A stretch of DNA of 55,313 bases, from the NCBI GenBank assembly GCA_902552755.1, contig CACDHV010000005.1:1-55313 (forward strand). Direction: 5' to 3'. This DNA comes from an uncultured Pelagibacteraceae bacterium. Lineage in GTDB: Bacteria; Pseudomonadota; Alphaproteobacteria; Pelagibacterales; Pelagibacteraceae. Below the pieces are notes generated by a model. It saw only the letters and a program-made list of their open reading frames with translations. It did no database searches and had not been told where the DNA came from. Positions 8,409 through 18,225 of the stretch are shown piece after piece. The translations under genes and the position numbers were made by a program. The first letter of the stretch is position 1; each line of letters opens with the position of its first letter.

Positions 8409-9482
8409 ATTTTTCATTTTTAAACTCGTTGGTAAAATATCTACATCATCAAAATCTGTTAATGAATTCTGATTAATAATTTTTTTTAGGACTTCGGTAT
8501 ATTTTTTCCCTGTTGCTGCATATTTTTCAAGAAAATTAACTAGTTTTAAACTATCTAATTTTTCATCATTATCTCTTTGGATTGCCCTTTCGATTCTAAA
8601 TTCTTTGTAACTAGGATGAGTATTCAAATTTCTTTGATAAGCTCTTACTGAAGCTTTCAAAATTTTAAACTTCGCAACTTTATGTTTTTTATCTTTTTCG
8701 ACTTCTAAAGGTCTTATGCCTTCACCAGACCATGTCCATTGTCCAAATAATGCATTACCTTCTTGTGCAAACCTCGAGCTTCCCCAGCCAGTTTCTTTTG
8801 CTGCTTGCGCTATTGCTAACGAAACAGGAACTTCATCCATTCTTATTTTAAGTTTGGCTAAATCATTATTTTTTATACCGTATTGTTTAAATTTAAGTTC
8901 AAGCCATGCTTTATCTCGTGTTGAAGTATTGTTCTTATTTAAAATTTCAAAAAGTTTTTTTCGATCAAATCTTATTTTAAGATTTTCCTCAATAATCAAT
9001 GGTAATACAATTTTAATAAATAGTTTTTTTCTTTTTTTTGGGCTTTCAATATTTTTAAGTTCTTTAGGGAGTTTTGTTAATTGGTTTCCTGCGTTTACTA
9101 GTTTAGTTTTTTTAACAGTTTCTAGATTATATCCATTATCTTTAAATAGTTCTTCTATTGTTGAAGCACTTAGTCTTTGAGGATCTTCATCATCTTCATC
9201 CTTTCCAAAAACATCTATATCCTCAAAAATATTCCACGAAAATCTATCTTTAATTGATTTTTTTATTATTTTATTTTTTTTATTCTGCTTATCTAATATT
9301 TCATTAAAACTTTGTTTTGAGGAATTTAAAACAACTTGATTTGATTTTAAATTATTTTTTAAAAAGTTTAATGAATTTGGTAAAACTGAAAATACAAATA
9401 TAATAATCAAACTTGTTAATAATGTTTTAAAAAAATTAAGATTACTATTATTCTTTTCTTTTTTTAATTTTTTTTTTTTCAT
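8400..9482 (-). CDS. Bax-like membrane-anchored N-acetylglucosaminidase domain protein
   Basis: A 360-residue protein with a lysine-rich start, one membrane segment (about residues 19-38), a long charged linker, and a C-terminal glucosaminidase domain (Pfam PF01832 type, about 205-345). The domain is seen in VPVSLAIAQAAKETGWGSSRFA, with Glu230 as the likely catalytic acid, then GNALFGQWTW. This is the arrangement of Bax proteins, which are predicted peptidoglycan hydrolases facing the periplasm. It lies between nfu and the convergent deacetylase, so two cell-wall-related genes sit side by side inside an otherwise standard murJ-to-fur gene series. Confidence 0.85.
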   Translation of the reverse strand: MKKKKLKKEKNNSNLNFFKTLLTSLIIIFVFSVLPNSLNFLKNNLKSNQVVLNSSKQSFNEILDKQNKKNKIIKKSIKDRFSWNIFEDIDVFGKDEDDEDPQRLSASTIEELFKDNGYNLETVKKTKLVNAGNQLTKLPKELKNIESPKKRKKLFIKIVLPLIIEENLKIRFDRKKLFEILNKNNTSTRDKAWLELKFKQYGIKNNDLAKLKIRMDEVPVSLAIAQAAKETGWGSSRFAQEGNALFGQWTWSGEGIRPLEVEKDKKHKVAKFKILKASVRAYQRNLNTHPSYKEFRIERAIQRDNDEKLDSLKLVNFLEKYAATGKKYTEVLKKIINQNSLTDFDDVDILPTSLKMKNLI

Positions 9483-9518
9483 ATCTTTATTGATTTCTTA
9501 TAATTGATAGTTAAGGTA

Positions 9519-10061
9519 TTAAACAGCTAAAACTTCTTTTACTTCAGGAATATAATGGCAAAGAAGGTTCTGAACACCTTGTTTTAGAGTTAAGGTTGAA
9601 GATGGACAGCCTGAGCAGCTTCCTTTTAATATAACTGTCACTTTTCCATCTTTAAATTCTTTAAATGTTATATCCCCTCCATCTCTAGCAACAGCTGGTC
9701 TAATTTTAGTTTCTAATATTTTAATTATTTTATTTTCAATTTCCCCATACTTTGTATGATCATCTAATTCTAAATTTTTATTAATTATAAATTTATTACC
9801 ATCATCATAGTATTCATTGAGATATGAAATTACTAAATGCTTTATATTTTCCCATTTTTCATCTTGAGTTTTATTGATTGATAAAAAATCACTACTCAAA
9901 AATATTCCTGTAACACCATTTATTGATAAAATATTTTTTAATATAGGGATTTCTGTTTGATCCTTATTTAAGAATTCATAAGGTCCATCATTTGAAACCC
10001 CTTTTCCTGGGAGAAATTTTAAAGAATTTGGGTTTGGTGTTTCTTGTGTTTGTATGAACAT
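9519..10061 (-). CDS. Nfu-type iron-sulfur cluster scaffold/carrier protein
   Basis: Carries 4Fe-4S clusters to target enzymes such as MiaB. The 180 residues comprise an N-terminal Nfu domain starting IQTQETPNPNSLKFLPG, typical of alphaproteobacterial and mitochondrial NFU1 proteins. A C-terminal NifU-like domain follows, RPAVARDGGDITF, with the cluster cysteines Cys149 and Cys152 in GSCSGCPSST. It is downstream of trpS, as in many alphaproteobacteria. No frameshift or missing ligand is seen. Confidence 0.93.
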   Translation of the reverse strand: MFIQTQETPNPNSLKFLPGKGVSNDGPYEFLNKDQTEIPILKNILSINGVTGIFLSSDFLSINKTQDEKWENIKHLVISYLNEYYDDGNKFIINKNLELDDHTKYGEIENKIIKILETKIRPAVARDGGDITFKEFKDGKVTVILKGSCSGCPSSTLTLKQGVQNLLCHYIPEVKEVLAV

Positions 10062-10100
10062 AATATTTATATAACTATAAATTCTTAAATTTAAAGAATT

Positions 10101-11102
10101 TTAAAAACCTATTATTTTCTTCATTTCTTTTATCTTTTTTCCTGCAATTTCTTCAGCTCTATGGGCTCCTTGTGTAAGAATTTTATCAAGATATTCTTGA
10201 TCATTCATTAATTTTTTTATTTCATCAGATATTGGTGAAATTTTATCAGATAAAATTTGAGCTAATTGACTTTTTAGATCTGAAAAATTTTTACCTCCGA
10301 ATTCTGCTAAAGTTTTATCTAAAGTTTGATCTAAAATACTAGAATAAATTCCAAGAAGATTTTCAGCTTCAGGTCTATCTTTTAATTTTTGTTCTTCACT
10401 AGGAATTGGAAAAGAATCTGTTTTGGCTTTTTTAATTTTATTTATAATTTCTTCTTTTGTATCAGTTAAATTAATCCTACTAAGATCTGATGGATCCGAT
10501 TTGCTCATTTTTTTTAAACCATCTTTTAAACTCATTATTCTTGAAAAACTTTTTTTTATTAAAGGTTCTGGGGCTTTTAAAAAATCATCACAATTAAAAT
10601 CTTTGTTAAATTTTTGGGCAATGTCTCTTGTTAATTCCAAATGTTGTTTCTGATCTTCTCCAACAGGGACATGGGTTGCATCATAAAGCAATATATCACT
10701 AGCCATTAATATAGGATAAATATATAAACCAACAGAGGCCTTTTCCTTATCTTTACCAGCTTTTTCTTTAAATTGTGTCATTCTATTTAACCAACCCATT
10801 GGTGCCATACAACTTAGAACCCATGAAGCTTCCGCATGTGCATGAACTTTTGATTGGTTAAAAATAATACTTTTACTTGGATCAATACCACTCGCTATAA
10901 ATGTTGCAGTTGTTTCACGAATATTATTCTTTAATTGATCTTTATCTTGCTTAACAGTAATTGCATGTAAATCTACAACACAAAAAATACATTCATTTTG
11001 ATTATCATTACTTAATTCAACAAAATTTTTAATGGCACCAAGGTAATTACCTAAATGAAGATTACCTGTAGGCTGAACACCAGAAAATATTTTTTTGGAC
11101 AT
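10101..11102 (-). CDS. trpS: Tryptophanyl-tRNA synthetase
   Basis: Class I aminoacyl-tRNA synthetase charging tRNA-Trp. The 333-residue length is standard. The HIGH-like block is GVQPTGNLHLGNYLGAI (8-24) and KMSKS is intact at 198-202. VPVGEDQKQHLEL marks the tryptophan-adenylate pocket region. Its ATG is 3 bases after the murJ stop, so murJ and trpS are very likely co-transcribed; nfu follows. Confidence 0.97.
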   Translation of the reverse strand: MSKKIFSGVQPTGNLHLGNYLGAIKNFVELSNDNQNECIFCVVDLHAITVKQDKDQLKNNIRETTATFIASGIDPSKSIIFNQSKVHAHAEASWVLSCMAPMGWLNRMTQFKEKAGKDKEKASVGLYIYPILMASDILLYDATHVPVGEDQKQHLELTRDIAQKFNKDFNCDDFLKAPEPLIKKSFSRIMSLKDGLKKMSKSDPSDLSRINLTDTKEEIINKIKKAKTDSFPIPSEEQKLKDRPEAENLLGIYSSILDQTLDKTLAEFGGKNFSDLKSQLAQILSDKISPISDEIKKLMNDQEYLDKILTQGAHRAEEIAGKKIKEMKKIIGF

Positions 11103-11105
11103 CTA

Positions 11106-12635
11106 TCAATACTTTAAATTAATATCTGAAATTTTAAAGGCTTTTATAATAATAGAAAATCCGATGTATGAAACGAAAGTAAATGAAACAATCAATAAAA
11201 TAAAAATAAATTTATAATTATTTTCATAATCTAAGTAAGTTCCAAGAATATTTATTAAAATATAAAATATAAATATCGCAATTATATTTGAGAAAATAAT
11301 TTTTGTTATTTGCTTTATAAAACTAGAACTAAATTTAAAGTAATTTTTGTTATTCACAAAAACCAATAAAATTAACCCATTAAACCACGAGGAGATTGTT
11401 GTTGCGATTGGTATTATAATAAAACCAATTTGTGAAAAAAAAGTTAAACTAATAATTGTATTTAAAATTACTGAAATTAAAGAATACTTAAATGGTGTTT
11501 TTGTATCATTTCTTGCAAATAAAAAAGTGGAAAAAATTTTGATTAAAGAAAATGCAGGAAGTCCAAAAGAAAAATAGAACAGAGCTTTTGCAGAATTACT
11601 AACAGTCGACTGGTCAAAGGAGCCATAACCAAATAAGGCAGATGTTATTTGCTCTGAACCAATCATTAAAGCAAATGATGCTGGCAAACTTAAAAATAAA
11701 CTTAGCTCTAAAGCTTTATTTTGTAGTTCTTTTGTTTTTATAGAGTTATTATTTTTAATATGTCTACTTAGATTAGGAAGTATTACTGTCCCTATAGCAA
11801 TACCAGCTATTGCTAGGTTTATCTGATAAATTCTGTCTGCATAATATAAATAGGAAACAGCACTTGCCTGAAAAGATGCGATAATTGTCCCAACTAGTAT
11901 GTTTATTTGAGTGACACCTGATGAAAAAATACTAGGTAAAAGTTTACTAAAAAAGTTTTTAACTTTCTCGTTTATTCTTAAATTAAAACCTATGTTTATA
12001 ACAAAATATTTCTTAACAAATATTAATAAGAAAATAAATTGAATAATTCCAGCAAGGGTGATGGCATAAGATAAGTAATAAACCAGATTATCATTTAATT
12101 TTTCAGCATATAACAAACAAACTATTAGTAATATATTTAGAATAATTGGTGCTGCTGCTGCAGCAGCAAATTTATTATGTGAGTTTAAAATTGCTGAAAA
12201 AAAGGATGCTAAGCAAATAAAAAACAAAAATGGAAACGTAATTCTAGTTAAATCAATCGCAACATTTAATTTTTCTGTGTCATTTGTAAATCCTGGTGCA
12301 ATAATTTTAATAAATGATGGCATAAATATTTCAATTATTAAGATTGTAAAGAATAATCCTAGTAACAATAAATTAAAAATTGTGTTAGCGAATGAATTTG
12401 CGTTTATTTTTCCTTTTATAAGTTCTGAAGAATAAGAAGGAACAAAAGCTGCATTAAAGGTTCCTTCTGAAAATAATCTTCTGAAAGTATTTGGAATTCT
12501 AAAAGCAACAAAAAAAGCGTCTGCTAGAGGTCCTGATCCAAGATATATAGCTATAAAAAAATCTCTTAAGTAACCAAGGACTCTACTTAATAATACAAAT
12601 AGACTAAAGGTGCTTGTTGACTTAATGAGGTTCAT
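11106..12635 (-). CDS. murJ: Lipid II flippase MurJ
   Basis: Multi-pass inner-membrane protein that flips the peptidoglycan precursor lipid II. The 509 residues show about 13-14 hydrophobic segments. MurJ family blocks are present: RVLGYLRDFFIAIYLGSGPLADAF-type N-terminus, FRRLFSEGTFNAAFVP, and the TM7-region LYYADRIYQINLAI. It is divergent from maeB with a 49-base gap that must hold both promoters. It starts the minus-strand series murJ-trpS-nfu. Confidence 0.95.
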   Translation of the reverse strand: MNLIKSTSTFSLFVLLSRVLGYLRDFFIAIYLGSGPLADAFFVAFRIPNTFRRLFSEGTFNAAFVPSYSSELIKGKINANSFANTIFNLLLLGLFFTILIIEIFMPSFIKIIAPGFTNDTEKLNVAIDLTRITFPFLFFICLASFFSAILNSHNKFAAAAAAPIILNILLIVCLLYAEKLNDNLVYYLSYAITLAGIIQFIFLLIFVKKYFVINIGFNLRINEKVKNFFSKLLPSIFSSGVTQINILVGTIIASFQASAVSYLYYADRIYQINLAIAGIAIGTVILPNLSRHIKNNNSIKTKELQNKALELSLFLSLPASFALMIGSEQITSALFGYGSFDQSTVSNSAKALFYFSFGLPAFSLIKIFSTFLFARNDTKTPFKYSLISVILNTIISLTFFSQIGFIIIPIATTISSWFNGLILLVFVNNKNYFKFSSSFIKQITKIIFSNIIAIFIFYILINILGTYLDYENNYKFIFILLIVSFTFVSYIGFSIIIKAFKISDINLKY

Positions 12636-12684
12636 AAACCATATTAGTCCTAAATTTACCTTAATAGTATATTTAATTTAACTA

Positions 12685-14973
12685 ATGAAAAAAAATAAAA
12701 TTGAACATTATTCAGATAAAGAGGCTCTTGAATTTCACAATTCAAATAAATCTGGCAAGATTGAGATAAATTCGTCAAAACCGATGACATCAAAAAGAGA
12801 CTTGGCTTTAGCTTACTCTCCAGGGGTAGCAGCACCAGTTAAAGAAATTTATAAAAATCCCGAAAAAGCATACGATTACACAACTAAGGGAAATTTAGTT
12901 GCAGTAATAAGTAATGGATCCGCAATTTTAGGATTGGGAAATTTAGGAGCAATTGCCTCAAAACCTGTAATGGAGGGTAAAGCAGTATTATTTAAAAGAT
13001 TTGCAGATATAGATGCAATTGATTTAGAAATTGATAGCAAAAATCCCAAAGAAATAGTTAATAGTATAAAAAACTTTGCTGTTAGTTTTGGAGGAATTAA
13101 TCTTGAAGATTTTGCTGCTCCAGAATGTTTTATAATTGAGGAAAATTTAAAAAAAATACTTGATATTCCAGTATTTCATGATGATCAACATGGAACAGCA
13201 ATAATTACATCAGCAGCACTGATTAATTCAATAAATATTACAAAAAAAAAAATTTCTAAAATAAAAGTAGTTGTAAATGGTGCAGGTGCATCTGCAATGG
13301 CATGCTCAGATCTATTTTTAAAATTAGGAGTAAAAAAAAATAATTTAACGATGATAGATAGTAAAGGGGTTATTAGTTTTGATAGAAAAGGATTAAATAA
13401 ATGGAAATTAAAATATGCAAAAGAAACAAAAGATAAAACTCTGAGTGATGCTTTAAAAAATGCAGATGTTTTTTTAGGATTGTCGTCAGCCGGTATTCTA
13501 AAGAAAGAAATGATTAAAACCATGGCAAGAAATCCAATTATATTTGCATGTGCTAATCCTGATCCAGAAATTTTACCAGAAGATGCGTATAAAATTAGAA
13601 AAGATGCAATAATAGCAACAGGTAGATCAGATTATGCAAACCAAGTTAATAATTTAATTGGTTTTCCTTATATATTTAGAGGGGCACTTGATGTTAGGGC
13701 AAAAACAATAAATGAGGAAATGAAAATTTCTGCAGCCAATGCAATTGCAAAATTAGCTAGAGAAAGAGTTCCAGATGAAGTTGCAGCAGCAATGGGAGGA
13801 GATAGACCTAAATATGGTAAAGATTATATTATACCTTCTACATTTGATCCAAGATTAATAAGTGTGATTCCAGTAGCAGTAGCAAAAGCAGCAATAAAAA
13901 GTGGAGTTGCCAGAAAAAAAATTGAAGATTTTAATTTTTACTCTGAACAATTGAAACAAAGATTAGACCCATCGGTAACTATTCTACAGGGAATAAATTC
14001 TAAAGTTAAAAAAAATCAAAAAACTGTTGTATTCGCTGATGGGGAGGACGAAAATACTTTAAAAGCTGCAATTGCTTTTAAAAATAGCGGATTAGGAACT
14101 CCTATTATTGTTGCAAAAGAGAATGTTGTTAAACAAAGATTAAAAGAAATTGGATATGGAGAAAATTTAGATATTAAAATTGTTAATTCTACTGATAAAA
14201 AAATGAGAGATAAATATGTAAAATTTCTCTTTAAGAAAATGCACAGAGATCAAGGTTTACTCGAAAGAGATTGCGACAGAATGATCAGAAATGATAGAGT
14301 TATTTGGGCATCTTGTATGGTTGAATGTGGAGATGCAGATGCAATGGTTACGGGCAATACAAGAAGATATTCGCAATCGTTAGAAAAAATTAAAAAAGTA
14401 ATTCCTGCTAGAAAAGGTGAAATCATGTTTGGATTAAACATGGTAGTAAGTAAAGGAAGGACTGTATTTATTGGAGACACATCAGTAAATGAATATCCTT
14501 CCTCTGAAGAATTGGCTGATATAGCAATTTCGTCAGCAAGAGTTGCGAGATTATTTGGATTTAATCCCAAGGTAGCATTTTTATCTCATTCAACATTTGG
14601 ACAACCAATAACTAGTAGAACAAAACATATAAGGGATGCTGTAGAAATATTAAAAGAAAGAAAAGTAGATTTTAAATTTGATGGAGATATGCAACCAGAT
14701 GTTGCTCTTAATGCAGAATATTCTGATTTATATCCTTTTTCAGAGATAGTTGGAAATGCTAATATTTTAATAATGCCTGGTCAACATAGTGCAGCAATTT
14801 CAAATAAAATTATGAAAACATTAGGTGGTGCTAAAGTTATTGGTCCATTGTTAATAGGTCTAGCTCAACCAATAGAGATTGCCCCGTTAAGATCTTCAAC
14901 TTCCGATATATTAGATTTAGCATCTGTTGCAGCTTACTCAGCTGGGGTAATTAAATATCGAAAAACAAAATAA
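12685..14973 (+). CDS. maeB: NADP-dependent malic enzyme with C-terminal phosphotransacetylase-like domain
   Basis: Oxidatively decarboxylates malate to pyruvate. The 762 residues are the usual two-part MaeB form. The malic enzyme half (about 1-430) has DLALAYSPGVAAPVKEI, FHDDQHGTAI and the nucleotide-binding GAGASAMACSDL. The phosphotransacetylase-like half (about 435-762) is generally regarded as regulatory. It stands alone on the plus strand, divergent from murJ and convergent with the BON lipoprotein (8-base gap). I see no hairpin terminator after it. Confidence 0.96.
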   Translation: MKKNKIEHYSDKEALEFHNSNKSGKIEINSSKPMTSKRDLALAYSPGVAAPVKEIYKNPEKAYDYTTKGNLVAVISNGSAILGLGNLGAIASKPVMEGKAVLFKRFADIDAIDLEIDSKNPKEIVNSIKNFAVSFGGINLEDFAAPECFIIEENLKKILDIPVFHDDQHGTAIITSAALINSINITKKKISKIKVVVNGAGASAMACSDLFLKLGVKKNNLTMIDSKGVISFDRKGLNKWKLKYAKETKDKTLSDALKNADVFLGLSSAGILKKEMIKTMARNPIIFACANPDPEILPEDAYKIRKDAIIATGRSDYANQVNNLIGFPYIFRGALDVRAKTINEEMKISAANAIAKLARERVPDEVAAAMGGDRPKYGKDYIIPSTFDPRLISVIPVAVAKAAIKSGVARKKIEDFNFYSEQLKQRLDPSVTILQGINSKVKKNQKTVVFADGEDENTLKAAIAFKNSGLGTPIIVAKENVVKQRLKEIGYGENLDIKIVNSTDKKMRDKYVKFLFKKMHRDQGLLERDCDRMIRNDRVIWASCMVECGDADAMVTGNTRRYSQSLEKIKKVIPARKGEIMFGLNMVVSKGRTVFIGDTSVNEYPSSEELADIAISSARVARLFGFNPKVAFLSHSTFGQPITSRTKHIRDAVEILKERKVDFKFDGDMQPDVALNAEYSDLYPFSEIVGNANILIMPGQHSAAISNKIMKTLGGAKVIGPLLIGLAQPIEIAPLRSSTSDILDLASVAAYSAGVIKYRKTK

Positions 14974-14981
14974 AATACTTG

Positions 14982-15575
14982 TTATTTTTTAACAACTCTT
15001 AAATCATCAACTAAAAAAATACTTGTAACCACATCCTCAACATCTAAAATTTGTTTAGCTTCTTTAATGACTTCATCTCTCTCAGTTTTATTTTGTGCTA
15101 TTCCATATACATAAATTTTCTTTTTGTAAGTATCGATATTATAATTAACTGATTTAATTTTTTTATTACCTATTATAGCTGCTCTAAGTTGTGATGTTAT
15201 AAGTAGATCTTTTGCAGACCTTTTGAAATTAAATTTTTCTTTTATCTGTAAATCATTGTTAACTGATCTAGCACCTTTAATTTCCCAGGCTAATTTTGTA
15301 ATATTCAATTTATCTTCAACAGAATTTACTTTCCCTGTAAGAAATATTCTTCCATCGAGTATTTTTGTTTTTACTGAAATAATATAACTTTTATCTGCAC
15401 TTATTAACTTTGCTCTTAAATTTTGTTGCATAATCGAGTCATCTATTTGAGTACCAAGACTTCTTGGATCTATAGCAATAGATACTCCAGTTCCCAATAC
15501 TCCGGTAGAAGAGTAGCCAACACAACCTGTAAATATTATAAAACTAAATAATATAATAATTTTTTTAATTTTCAT
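14982..15575 (-). CDS. BON-domain outer-membrane lipoprotein (DolP/YraP-like)
   Basis: A 197-residue lipoprotein: signal peptide with lipobox FTGC and lipidation at Cys18, followed by two BON domains (about 45-115 and 120-190) with the usual GxV...V glycine-centred repeats. DolP/YraP proteins bind anionic phospholipid at the inner face of the outer membrane and support envelope integrity. It overlaps rsmI by 11 bases at its start; rsmI, an LppC-like gene and a BON lipoprotein also cluster in the enterobacterial yra locus. The symbol is left empty because orthology to dolP is inferred. Confidence 0.85.
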   Translation of the reverse strand: MKIKKIIILFSFIIFTGCVGYSSTGVLGTGVSIAIDPRSLGTQIDDSIMQQNLRAKLISADKSYIISVKTKILDGRIFLTGKVNSVEDKLNITKLAWEIKGARSVNNDLQIKEKFNFKRSAKDLLITSQLRAAIIGNKKIKSVNYNIDTYKKKIYVYGIAQNKTERDEVIKEAKQILDVEDVVTSIFLVDDLRVVKK

Positions 15576-16416
15576 TCTTTATCTGAAGACAGTAATTATA
15601 AATAAGTTTTTTTGAAATTTCTCTATCTTGTGAAACTTTCATTACAATATCTTTTATAGACATTTTTTTAATTAATTTATTTATTTTTTTTTTATCTGAT
15701 TCTTCAAGCTCTTTAAAACTTATTTTTTCTTTTTTTATTTCAGAAATCACAATAGTTAATTCTCCTTTTCGTGAAAAATTTACTTTTGACAATTCATTTA
15801 CTGGAGTTCTGATATATTCTTCGTGGTATTTTGTAATTTCTCTACAAATTAAAATGTCTCTGTTAATAAAAAATTCTTTTATATCACCAATTCTTTTATC
15901 AAGTTTATTTGGAGATATAAAAAATATAATTGAACTTTCTAGTGTTGATAAATTTTTAAATAATTTTGTAATTTGATTTTGCTTTTCTGGAAGAAAACCA
16001 CAGAAATAAAAATTATCTGAAAAACCACTTATTGATATTGCAGCACTAACAGCGGAAGCGCCTGGTATAGGAAAAATTTCTACATTATTTTTAACACACT
16101 CCTTTACTAAAATTCTTCCTGGATCAGAAATGGCAGGTGTTCCTGCATCTGAAACAATTGATACTATTTTATTATCTTTAAGAGTTTCTATAACTTTTTC
16201 TAAATTTTTATTTTCATTGAACTTATGGTTTGGAATAAGTTTATTATTAATTTCAAATTTCTGAAGTATTTTTTTTGTAACTCTCGTATCTTCACATAAA
16301 ATTAAATTAGATTCTTGAAGGATTTTAACTGCTCTGAATGAAATATCACCCATATTTCCAATTGGTGTTGCAACACAATATAGCCCAGGTTTAAATTTAT
16401 TATTGTTTAAATTCAT
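15565..16416 (-). CDS. rsmI: 16S rRNA (cytidine-1402 2'-O) methyltransferase
   Basis: Methylates the ribose of C1402 in the 16S decoding centre using SAM. The 283 residues show the TP-methylase fold blocks: CVATPIGNMGDISFRAV (about 14-30), LCEDTRVTKK, SDAGTPAISDPG and the IPGASAVSAA loop. Its start is 36 bases from the divergent LppC-like gene and its end overlaps the BON lipoprotein gene. YraN, which often sits next to rsmI, is not here. Confidence 0.95.
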   Translation of the reverse strand: MNLNNNKFKPGLYCVATPIGNMGDISFRAVKILQESNLILCEDTRVTKKILQKFEINNKLIPNHKFNENKNLEKVIETLKDNKIVSIVSDAGTPAISDPGRILVKECVKNNVEIFPIPGASAVSAAISISGFSDNFYFCGFLPEKQNQITKLFKNLSTLESSIIFFISPNKLDKRIGDIKEFFINRDILICREITKYHEEYIRTPVNELSKVNFSRKGELTIVISEIKKEKISFKELEESDKKKINKLIKKMSIKDIVMKVSQDREISKKLIYNYCLQIKNEN

Positions 16417-16452
16417 ATGAATTATTTAATTAAATATATTATTAAAACTTAA

Positions 16453-17604
16453 ATGAAAACTTTAATTAAATTATTGATATTTTCCACTTTAGGTGTCTGC
16501 ATTTTTAATGAAAATATACTAGCATCTGAAAAAATTAAGATTGGATTAATTATTCCATTAAGTGGTGAAAATTCCTTTATTGGTGAAAGAATCATAAAGT
16601 CAACAAGAATGGCCATAAATAAAATAAACGACAACAGAATTGAGATAATTCCTAGAGATACAAAATCAAATCCGATTGATGCTTTAAAAGTATCTAAAGA
16701 ATTATATGAAAATAATGTAAGAATAATCATAGGTCCAGTTTTTAATGAAAGCACTAAATATCTAGATGATCTTAAAGAGGTAACGTTTATTTCTTTTACA
16801 AATAAATTAATTGATAATCCAAAAAATGTAATCAGTGCGGGAGTTAATGCTGTATCACAGTTACAAACAATAAAAAAATTTAATGAAAAAAATAGTTTAT
16901 CGGAAAGTGTTTTTTTAATTCCGAGATCACAGTTTAAAAAAGAGATAGAGGAAGCAATCTATAAAACAAAGATTAAACACAAAGAAGTATTTTATTATGA
17001 CAGAGAACCAACTAAACTTACTAAACAAATTGAAGATTTAACAAAGTATCAAATAAGAAAAGATAATCTAAAATATGAAATAAAAAGAATAGAAAGCTTA
17101 TCATTTAAAGACAAAGAAAAAAAAATACAAAATTTAAAGAAAAAGGATACGCTTGGTAAAATTAACTTTGACTCGATTATCATAGCTGATTTTGACGAAA
17201 ATTTGAAAAGTGTGGCAACATCTCTTCTTTATACGGATGTCTCACCAAAAAAAATTAAATATATAACCTTAAATCAATGGTTTGATGAAAGTCTTTTAAA
17301 AGAAAATTCTCTTCATCCAATATACTTTCCTTCAGTAAACAAAAGTAATTATGAATTGTTTATGAATGATTTTAAATATGCTTATGGTTTAGATGGAGAT
17401 CAACTTTCGTTTTTAAGCTACGATTTAATTGGATTAGTATATTTTCTTATTTATGAAAATAATTTTAGAATCTCAAAAAAAATATTTTATAAAAAAAATA
17501 AATTTAAGGGAAAAATAGGAATTTTTGAAATAAATAAAAATACTATTACACATCAACTTAACTTCTATGGCATTGAGGATAATAAATTTAAAAAAATTTT
17601 TTAA
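16453..17604 (+). CDS. Periplasmic LppC/LpoA-like ligand-binding fold protein
   Basis: A 383-residue secreted protein with a signal peptide ending near ILASE, then KIKIGLIIPLSGENSFIGERI, typical of type I periplasmic-binding folds. Position next to rsmI matches the LppC (penicillin-binding-protein activator LpoA) family of alphaproteobacteria. An insertion of about 45 residues around 190-235 is very rich in Lys/Glu and predicted helical. There is no obvious lipobox cysteine; a Cys occurs at residue 16 in LGVC but the context is weak. An amino-acid ABC-transporter binding protein is the alternative, yet no permease genes are nearby. Its end overlaps rdgB by 17 bases (convergent). Confidence 0.7.
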   Translation: MKTLIKLLIFSTLGVCIFNENILASEKIKIGLIIPLSGENSFIGERIIKSTRMAINKINDNRIEIIPRDTKSNPIDALKVSKELYENNVRIIIGPVFNESTKYLDDLKEVTFISFTNKLIDNPKNVISAGVNAVSQLQTIKKFNEKNSLSESVFLIPRSQFKKEIEEAIYKTKIKHKEVFYYDREPTKLTKQIEDLTKYQIRKDNLKYEIKRIESLSFKDKEKKIQNLKKKDTLGKINFDSIIIADFDENLKSVATSLLYTDVSPKKIKYITLNQWFDESLLKENSLHPIYFPSVNKSNYELFMNDFKYAYGLDGDQLSFLSYDLIGLVYFLIYENNFRISKKIFYKKNKFKGKIGIFEINKNTITHQLNFYGIEDNKFKKIF

Positions 17605-18190
17605 TTTTTTTAAATGCAATAGAACGATGGTCTATTGCATATTTTTTGTTAGGGTCCATTTCACCAAAGGTTAATCTTTTTCCTTTAGGAATAAAAATTG
17701 GATCATATCCAAAACCATTATTTCCCCTCTTAAAATTTGATATTCGCCCCTCAATTTTACCAATTTTACTTATAAATCTGCCGTTTGGCCAAAATATAGT
17801 AAGTACACATATAAACCTTGCACTCAATTTTTTTTTTTTCCAATTCTTATCTTTTTTTGAAATTTCTCTGTAAACTTTTTTAATAGCCAAATTGAAATTT
17901 CTTTTTTTTCCTGACCAATCTGCTGAATAAACTCCTGGTGCCTTATTTAAAATATCAATCTCAATTCCTGAGTCATCTGACATACAAATTTTGTTAGTTT
18001 TTTTGGAAAAATATTTTGCTTTTAAAAGAGAGTTTTGATTAAAAGTAGTTCCATTTTCTATTGGACTGGGTATTTTAAAGTCTAAATTTGAGTAAATTTT
18101 TAAACTTTTAGGTAGCAGATCTGCAATTTCCTTAAGTTTTCCTTTGTTATTTGAGCCAATGAATATTTCTTTAATTTTTTTTTTAACCAT
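17588..18190 (-). CDS. rdgB: XTP/dITP diphosphatase (RdgB/HAM1 family)
   Basis: House-cleaning pyrophosphatase that removes non-canonical purine nucleotides. I start it at the ATG at 18190 (MVKKKIKEIFIGSNNKGKL). An upstream in-frame start would add 61 unrelated residues and run through grpE on the other strand. The resulting 200 residues match family length. Blocks: GSNNKGKLKEI, SDDSGIEIDILNKAPGVYSADW and GFGYDPIFIPKG. It is divergent from grpE with only 35 bases between starts and convergent with the LppC-like gene. rdgB near hrcA/grpE is an alphaproteobacterial arrangement, but hrcA is absent here. Confidence 0.95.
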   Translation of the reverse strand: MVKKKIKEIFIGSNNKGKLKEIADLLPKSLKIYSNLDFKIPSPIENGTTFNQNSLLKAKYFSKKTNKICMSDDSGIEIDILNKAPGVYSADWSGKKRNFNLAIKKVYREISKKDKNWKKKKLSARFICVLTIFWPNGRFISKIGKIEGRISNFKRGNNGFGYDPIFIPKGKRLTFGEMDPNKKYAIDHRSIAFKKIKKFF

Positions 18191-18225
18191 CTGGAAATTA
18201 TACTTTTTCTTACCATATAAACAAT

